DNA from: Coriobacteriia bacterium
GTDB lineage: Bacteria > Actinomycetota > Coriobacteriia > Coriobacteriales > Eggerthellaceae
NCBI GenBank assembly: GCA_030537355.1
Contig: JAUNNF010000004.1
Coordinates: 62,001 to 126,000 of the forward strand
Direction of reading: 5' to 3'
Length of the DNA stretch: 64,000 nt
Within the stretch, counting starts at the first letter, position 1. The number at the start of each line of letters is the position of its first letter. Below are positions 60,854 through 64,000 of this stretch, one piece after another. Both the position numbers and the translations under genes were made by a program. The notes under the pieces are model-generated. The model did not search any database. It was given only the letters and a program-made list of their open reading frames with translations, and was not told the origin of the DNA.

Positions 60854-61878
60854 TAACGTAATCTAACTATATTATCCTGGTGCTCTTCAAATGTCTTTGA
60901 AAATGCGTAATCATTACCTTTAAAAAAGAAGAAAAAATAATCAGTTTCCTCAGGATGACAAACAGCATCAATTGCTACTAGTCCTGGAGAGCAAATTGGT
61001 GTTGGAGGTAATCCATAGTTTGTATATGTACTATAAGCATTATCTGCATGAACTTCTTCCGGACTTGGGTCGTGTCCTACATAATATGCAGTTGTCGCAT
61101 CAGAATTAAGTTGCATGTGAGCAGCTAATCTATTATAAAATACACTAGCAACTTTTTTCTCAACACCTGGCTGAGACTCTTTTTCAACAATAGAAGCCAA
61201 GATAACAACATCATAGAAGTTTAAATTTTTGCTCTGAGGATAACTTAAGTCCAAGTCCTGAGTGTCAAGCTTAAATTGATCTAACATCATTCTTACAATA
61301 TCTTCAACTTTGTCACTAGCTTTATAGTTATAGGTTTTTGGCATTAAGAATCCTTCTAAAGATTTATTACCAGCATCTTTTAAGAATGGGTAATCGGAAG
61401 CATATTTTGAGGCATCTTTTGTAGCTTCAATAAAGCTACTTGAACTTATTCTATTATGACTAACATTTTTTACAGTATCTGCAATGTCCTTTAGTCTCAT
61501 ACCTTCGCTTACAACTATTTTTGGCGAAGCCGCATCTGAGCCACTGATAAGTATATCTGCATACTCGTCTACACTCTTTCCTCCTTCAAAATTATATGTA
61601 CCAATTTTAATTTTTGAAGCAGCGTCCTTTGAATTAATGCTGTCAACAAGCTCTCTTGAACTTAATATTAAACGAGCACGCTCCATATCGTTGCCAACAG
61701 AAGACACAGTGGCACCAGCATCAACTGTAATTTCGGCAAATTCGCCGGGCTTTAATAAACAAGAACATCTATAGATATTAAAAATTAGAATAAAGACAGC
61801 AACAAAAGCAACTATCGCAGCAATAATTAGAACAGGTCTTTTACGTGACTTATATGTAGTGTGTTTAGCACTTGTCAT
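60853..61878 (-). CDS. mltG: Endolytic murein transglycosylase MltG
   Basis: About 341 residues from ATG 61878. One membrane helix (VLIIAAIVAFVAVFILIFNI, about 17-36) after a basic start, then a LysM-like region (VSEGMRLKDIADTVKN) and the catalytic domain with GFLMPKTYNYK, ILASIVEKESQ (catalytic glutamate), NSDATTAYYVG and NTYGLPPTPICSPG-like NYGLPPTPICSPGLVAIDAV. It cleaves nascent peptidoglycan. The frame is open to 62091, but that stretch is antisense to comF and lies upstream of the comF start, so I reject it; 61926 is an alternative ATG. Confidence 0.9.
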   Translation of the reverse strand: MTSAKHTTYKSRKRPVLIIAAIVAFVAVFILIFNIYRCSCLLKPGEFAEITVDAGATVSSVGNDMERARLILSSRELVDSINSKDAASKIKIGTYNFEGGKSVDEYADILISGSDAASPKIVVSEGMRLKDIADTVKNVSHNRISSSSFIEATKDASKYASDYPFLKDAGNKSLEGFLMPKTYNYKASDKVEDIVRMMLDQFKLDTQDLDLSYPQSKNLNFYDVVILASIVEKESQPGVEKKVASVFYNRLAAHMQLNSDATTAYYVGHDPSPEEVHADNAYSTYTNYGLPPTPICSPGLVAIDAVCHPEETDYFFFFFKGNDYAFSKTFEEHQDNIVRLR

Positions 61879-61942
61879 TACTTTAATTATTTTATCATAA
61901 ACGGCTAATTCTTGAGCTATAACCATGTAACATTTCTTTAAA

Positions 61943-61948
61943 TACAAT
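61943..61948 (+). promoter_or_regulatory. -10 box of comF
   Basis: TACAAT at 61943-61948 with ATG of comF 6 bases later and no Shine-Dalgarno sequence, the same layout as the leaderless candidates at 15287, 34046 and 34066. No convincing -35 is seen. Confidence 0.45.
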
Positions 61949-61954
61949 ATAACT

Positions 61955-62620
61955 ATGTTAGAAATACTTAAATCAGCTATTGTCGAAAACTTATGGCCAA
62001 CCCGTTGCGTAATATGTGACAGGCCAGGATTGTCTATTTGTAAAAATTGCCTCCGTAAGCTTTTGTACATAGACACAAACAAAACATGCAAGATCTGTGG
62101 TGAACCTTATGGTTCCATTCAATGTTGTGGAAATCATGAAAATATAAATAGATGTATCAGTGCTACAATATTAAACGAATTATCTGGACGAATAGTAACT
62201 GTATACAAAGATGCTGGCGAACTACAATTAAGCATACTAATTGCGAATATTCTTTTTAGCTATATGCCTAGAAGCTGGAGAGGTCTGCCAATTACTTTCA
62301 TTCCTTCAACAAAACAAGCTTACAGAAAACGTGGCTATGACCACTCTGAAATACTTGCCAATAAAGTCGCAGAACTTTGTCAAAGTAAGTGCTATAAACT
62401 ATTCAATAGACCTAAAAGTGCTGATCAACGTATCTTAAACAGAGATGAACGTAAACAAAATATAAAAAAATTTGAACTAATCGACAAGGCAAATATAGAA
62501 TCTGTTGTAATAATAGATGACGTATACACAACAGGAGCAACACTCAACTCTGCTGCGAATACTTTAAAGAAAGCTAATTACAACAACGTTTATGCTCTTA
62601 CTTTTACTCGTACTTTTTAA
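61955..62620 (+). CDS. comF: ComF-family phosphoribosyltransferase-like protein
   Basis: 221 residues. An N-terminal zinc finger RCVICDRPGLSICKNCLRKL with CKICGEPYGSIQCC is followed by a PRTase-like domain: FIPSTKQAYRKRGYDHSEILA, DQRILNRDERKQN and the PRPP-binding VVIIDDVYTTGATLNSAA. ComF family proteins help take up single-stranded DNA in natural transformation, or have unclear roles elsewhere; no other com gene is here. Divergent from mltG and possibly leaderless. Confidence 0.92.
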   Translation: MLEILKSAIVENLWPTRCVICDRPGLSICKNCLRKLLYIDTNKTCKICGEPYGSIQCCGNHENINRCISATILNELSGRIVTVYKDAGELQLSILIANILFSYMPRSWRGLPITFIPSTKQAYRKRGYDHSEILANKVAELCQSKCYKLFNRPKSADQRILNRDERKQNIKKFELIDKANIESVVIIDDVYTTGATLNSAANTLKKANYNNVYALTFTRTF

Positions 62621-63126
62621 CTTTATTAAAAAACTTGTGAATCGCAAACAAATATTTCTCAAAATATTATTTACGCTTTTAATTGTTGGCACATATTACA
62701 ACTAGTTTAACTATGTAATTACAAATTTGGACAAAATTTAATTAATAGGGTTTACTAATTTTTGCTAACAGGTCTAACGATGCTTTATTGTTTTATAGAT
62801 GGACAAAACCTATTTAATAGGGTTTACAAATCCTTTTTTTGAGAAAAATTGTAAGAATTACAACTTCTACTATAACAAAAGACCAGGTCGTAAAATTTTA
62901 TTTTTTTTAAGAGACCCTATTAATTGAATTTTGTCCATTTCGAGAAGCTATTTGCTAACATTTATGCAGATCGCCATAATTATATGACCCTATTATTGGG
63001 ATTTCGCCCACAACCAATATAAAATTGCATGTCTTCATAATTTTATTGAGGGACATTGTCCCTTTCGATTAAGCGGGACATTTCCCTTACGATTCTCGTA
63101 CTTTTTAAATTTTATTAAAAAAACTT
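62607..63126. repeat. Non-coding stretch framed by near-identical 30-base direct repeats
   Basis: The 560 bases between comF and tRNA-Ala hold no plausible ORF. A segment over the comF stop (62607-62636) recurs nearly unchanged at 63095-63126 (starts CTCGTACTTTTTAA, ends AAAAACTT). The interval contains an inverted-repeat element (62729-62936) and two palindromic units (63050-63062 GGGACATTGTCCC; 63075-63086 GGGACATTTCCC) spaced 25 bases apart. The pattern suggests insertion or duplication of a mobile-like sequence beside comF. Confidence 0.55.
62729..62936. repeat. MITE-like 208-base element with 26-base inverted ends
   Basis: The left end 62729-62754 (begins GGACAAAATTTAATTAATAG) is inverted at 62911-62936 with about 22 of 26 bases matching. 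A third related copy in the same orientation as the left end lies inside at 62801-62827 (begins GGACAAAACCTATTTAATAG). No transposase ORF is present. A decamer TTTGCTAACA occurs at 62761-62770 and again at 62951-62960, just outside the right end. Confidence 0.5.
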
Positions 63127-63181
63127 ATATATATTATGTATAATAAACGCCAAACGCCGTAACGAATCGAACTAACAACTA

Positions 63182-63257
63182 GGGGCATTAGCTCAGCTGG
63201 GAGAGCGCATGGCTGGCAGCCATGAGGCCAGGGGTTCGAACCCCCTATGCTCCACCA
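63182..63257 (+). tRNA. tRNA-Ala (anticodon GGC)
   Basis: A 76-base cloverleaf with encoded CCA: acceptor GGGGCAT pairs with ATGCTCC, D arm GCTCAGCTGGGAGAGC, anticodon stem CATGG/CCATG around loop CTGGCAG (anticodon GGC), T arm with GTTCGAACC. A TATAAT lies at 63139-63144. The following protein gene begins 18 bases downstream and may be co-transcribed. Confidence 0.97.
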
Positions 63258-63275
63258 TATATAATTGGAGGAATT

Positions 63276-63749
63276 ATGCTAAACAAATTGCTTAAAATTT
63301 TTGGTAAAACTTTTATCGATAGCGCAAAAAGCTATTGTGATAATGTAACTGAGTATTACGAAAAAACACAACCAAAAATTATTGAACTTGGTTCAAATGC
63401 TGTAAGCTCTGCTATTGAAGGAATCAAAGATCTTGTTACATACAAATCGCAAATTAAAAAAGCAAAAGAAGAAGCAGAGAAGAAACGTCGCGAACAAGTA
63501 AATAAGGCAAGATGTGCAACAATAGTAGCAGGCAGTGTCGCACTTGTTGCGGGTGGAGTAGCTGGTTTTTCCTTAGCTAAAAAATGCTCCATAAAACAGA
63601 GCGATTATGTGTTTAAAGATTCGGAAGTTTTAAGCTTAGAAGATAATTATTCTAAACAAAAATTTGTTGTCAAACCAAAAATGTTCACTGAAGAGTTTAA
63701 TGGGTTTAAGCTATCAAGTGACGGAACAACAATGCTAAAGAAGGCTTAA
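63276..63749 (+). CDS. Hypothetical protein with coiled coil and one membrane helix
   Basis: 157 residues from ATG 63276, preceded by TTGGAGGAATT; the ORF also stays open into the tRNA, which cannot be coding. Residues about 60-88 form a charged helix (SQIKKAKEEAEKKRREQVNK), residues about 90-112 a small-residue membrane helix (TIVAGSVALVAGGVAGFSLA), and the rest (KKCSIKQSDYVFKDSEVLSL to SDGTTMLKKA) has no recognised domain. It lies between tRNA-Ala and dxs, and its last 15 bases overlap the dxs end. I do not recognise the family. Confidence 0.7.
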   Translation: MLNKLLKIFGKTFIDSAKSYCDNVTEYYEKTQPKIIELGSNAVSSAIEGIKDLVTYKSQIKKAKEEAEKKRREQVNKARCATIVAGSVALVAGGVAGFSLAKKCSIKQSDYVFKDSEVLSLEDNYSKQKFVVKPKMFTEEFNGFKLSSDGTTMLKKA

Positions 63750-64000
63750 GACAGCTTCTTCTATTACTTTAGAATCTATCCCAACAAGCTCTTTAAGCTC
63801 ATCTATTTGTCCATGAGAAACAAATTTATTATCTATGCCTAATGACTTAAACTTTGGTTTACAACCCAAACTGTAAAGTTCACAGAGTATGGACTCCCCA
63901 ACTCCGCCTTGTAAAATTCCATTTTCAACAGTCACAATAACCTTAGATTTTATCTTTTTTAAATCAAGAGGCGACACGTACTTCATATCGCAAACGCCTA
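63735..64000 (-). CDS. dxs: 1-deoxy-D-xylulose-5-phosphate synthase, C-terminal part (runs off the right edge)
   Basis: 88 codons reach the window edge without a stop in the frame, so the gene continues beyond 64000. The end GVCDMKYVSPLD, VIVTVENGILQGGVGESILC, LGIDNKFVSHGQIDELKELV and SKVIEEAVLSLL matches the C-terminal transketolase domain of DXS (family: RFVKPLD, TVEEG, GG-G, D-F-HG). DXS makes the first isoprenoid precursor of the MEP pathway. It converges with the hypothetical gene, overlapping it by 15 bases. Confidence 0.85.
   Translation of the reverse strand, partial: GVCDMKYVSPLDLKKIKSKVIVTVENGILQGGVGESILCELYSLGCKPKFKSLGIDNKFVSHGQIDELKELVGIDSKVIEEAVLSLL

Noticed and set aside
61879-62091. 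N-terminal extension of MltG
   Set aside because: It is antisense to comF, lacks a ribosome site and would put the membrane helix far from the N-terminus; ATG 61878 gives the usual length.
62621-63181. CRISPR array
   Set aside because: Repeats are inverted or irregular in spacing and few; there are no cas genes in the window.
63222-63275. Extension of the hypothetical protein into tRNA-Ala
   Set aside because: The frame happens to be open in the tRNA, but GGAGG and ATG 63276 give a proper start after it.

Overview
The window is a compact, low-GC (by eye roughly 35-37 percent G+C) bacterial chromosome segment. Almost every junction is a gene overlap of 1-70 bases or a gap of a few bases, and there are no phage genes or complete transposons. 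A membrane Ser/Thr kinase and several probably leaderless genes (ATG 6-8 bases after a -10 box), together with the order mltG-yqeG-aroE-aroC-aroK-aroB, make me favour a low-GC anaerobic member of Coriobacteriia (Actinomycetota). Veg, PurO and the DUF5684-like protein also fit low-GC Firmicutes, so the phylum is an inference and not a reading.

Layout. 1-11.4 kb, minus strand: a catabolic-looking operon with six FAD-dependent oxidoreductases (one cut by the window edge, one carrying a frameshift, two being tandem 634-residue paralogues), a ribulokinase-like FGGY kinase and an anion/hexuronate-type MFS transporter. 11.4-15.2 kb: two tandem PAP2 proteins (one has lost its catalytic PSGH histidine), a membrane-anchored InlB-repeat protein and a small DUF5684-like membrane protein. 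15.2-16.2 kb, plus strand: a previously uncalled 55-residue membrane protein and a pyridoxal/pyridoxamine kinase. 16.2-20.1 kb, minus strand: an operon from one consensus promoter (veg, tRNA-Ala, galU, a homocysteine-methyltransferase-like protein, a membrane Ser/Thr kinase). 20.1-30.5 kb, minus strand: ileS-mtlA-lspA-trpB-rluD-metG-tatD-ksgA, a translation/RNA/lipoprotein cluster with a mannitol PTS permease and an orphan trpB spliced into it. 30.5-32.9 kb: a large surface GH99-like protein. 32.9-34.7 kb: tgt and queH, both queuosine genes, diverging from one symmetrical -10 box. 34.7-39.1 kb: a radical SAM/SPASM plus PqqD-like pair (a RiPP-type maturation pair with no precursor seen), mtaB, rsmE and a solute-binding lipoprotein preceded by a GC-rich structured leader. 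39.4-41.7 kb: rpsT with a very long charged tail, and a type II restriction-modification pair. 41.8-53.6 kb: a complete de novo purine operon purE-C-F-M-N-(hydrolase)-O-H-D-L. 53.7-61.9 kb: guaB, glgA, aroB, aroK, aroC, aroE, a small membrane protein, yqeG, mltG. 62.0-64.0 kb: comF, a 560-base repeat-rich non-coding stretch, tRNA-Ala, a small membrane/coiled-coil protein and the 3' end of dxs.

How the genes work together. The purine operon appears to run from PRPP to IMP, but with non-standard parts: PurF lacks the N-terminal cysteine nucleophile, PurL is the large single-chain form with its glutaminase at the C-terminus, and PurH is split into a formyltransferase-only protein plus a PurO-type IMP cyclohydrolase. 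GuaB sits just upstream and takes IMP towards GMP. AroB/K/C/E give the shikimate steps. The most unusual region is the flavoenzyme cluster at the left edge. The most system-like small loci are the PqqD/radical SAM pair, the structured leader upstream of the binding protein, and the palindrome with two GCNGC motifs between the restriction and methyltransferase genes.
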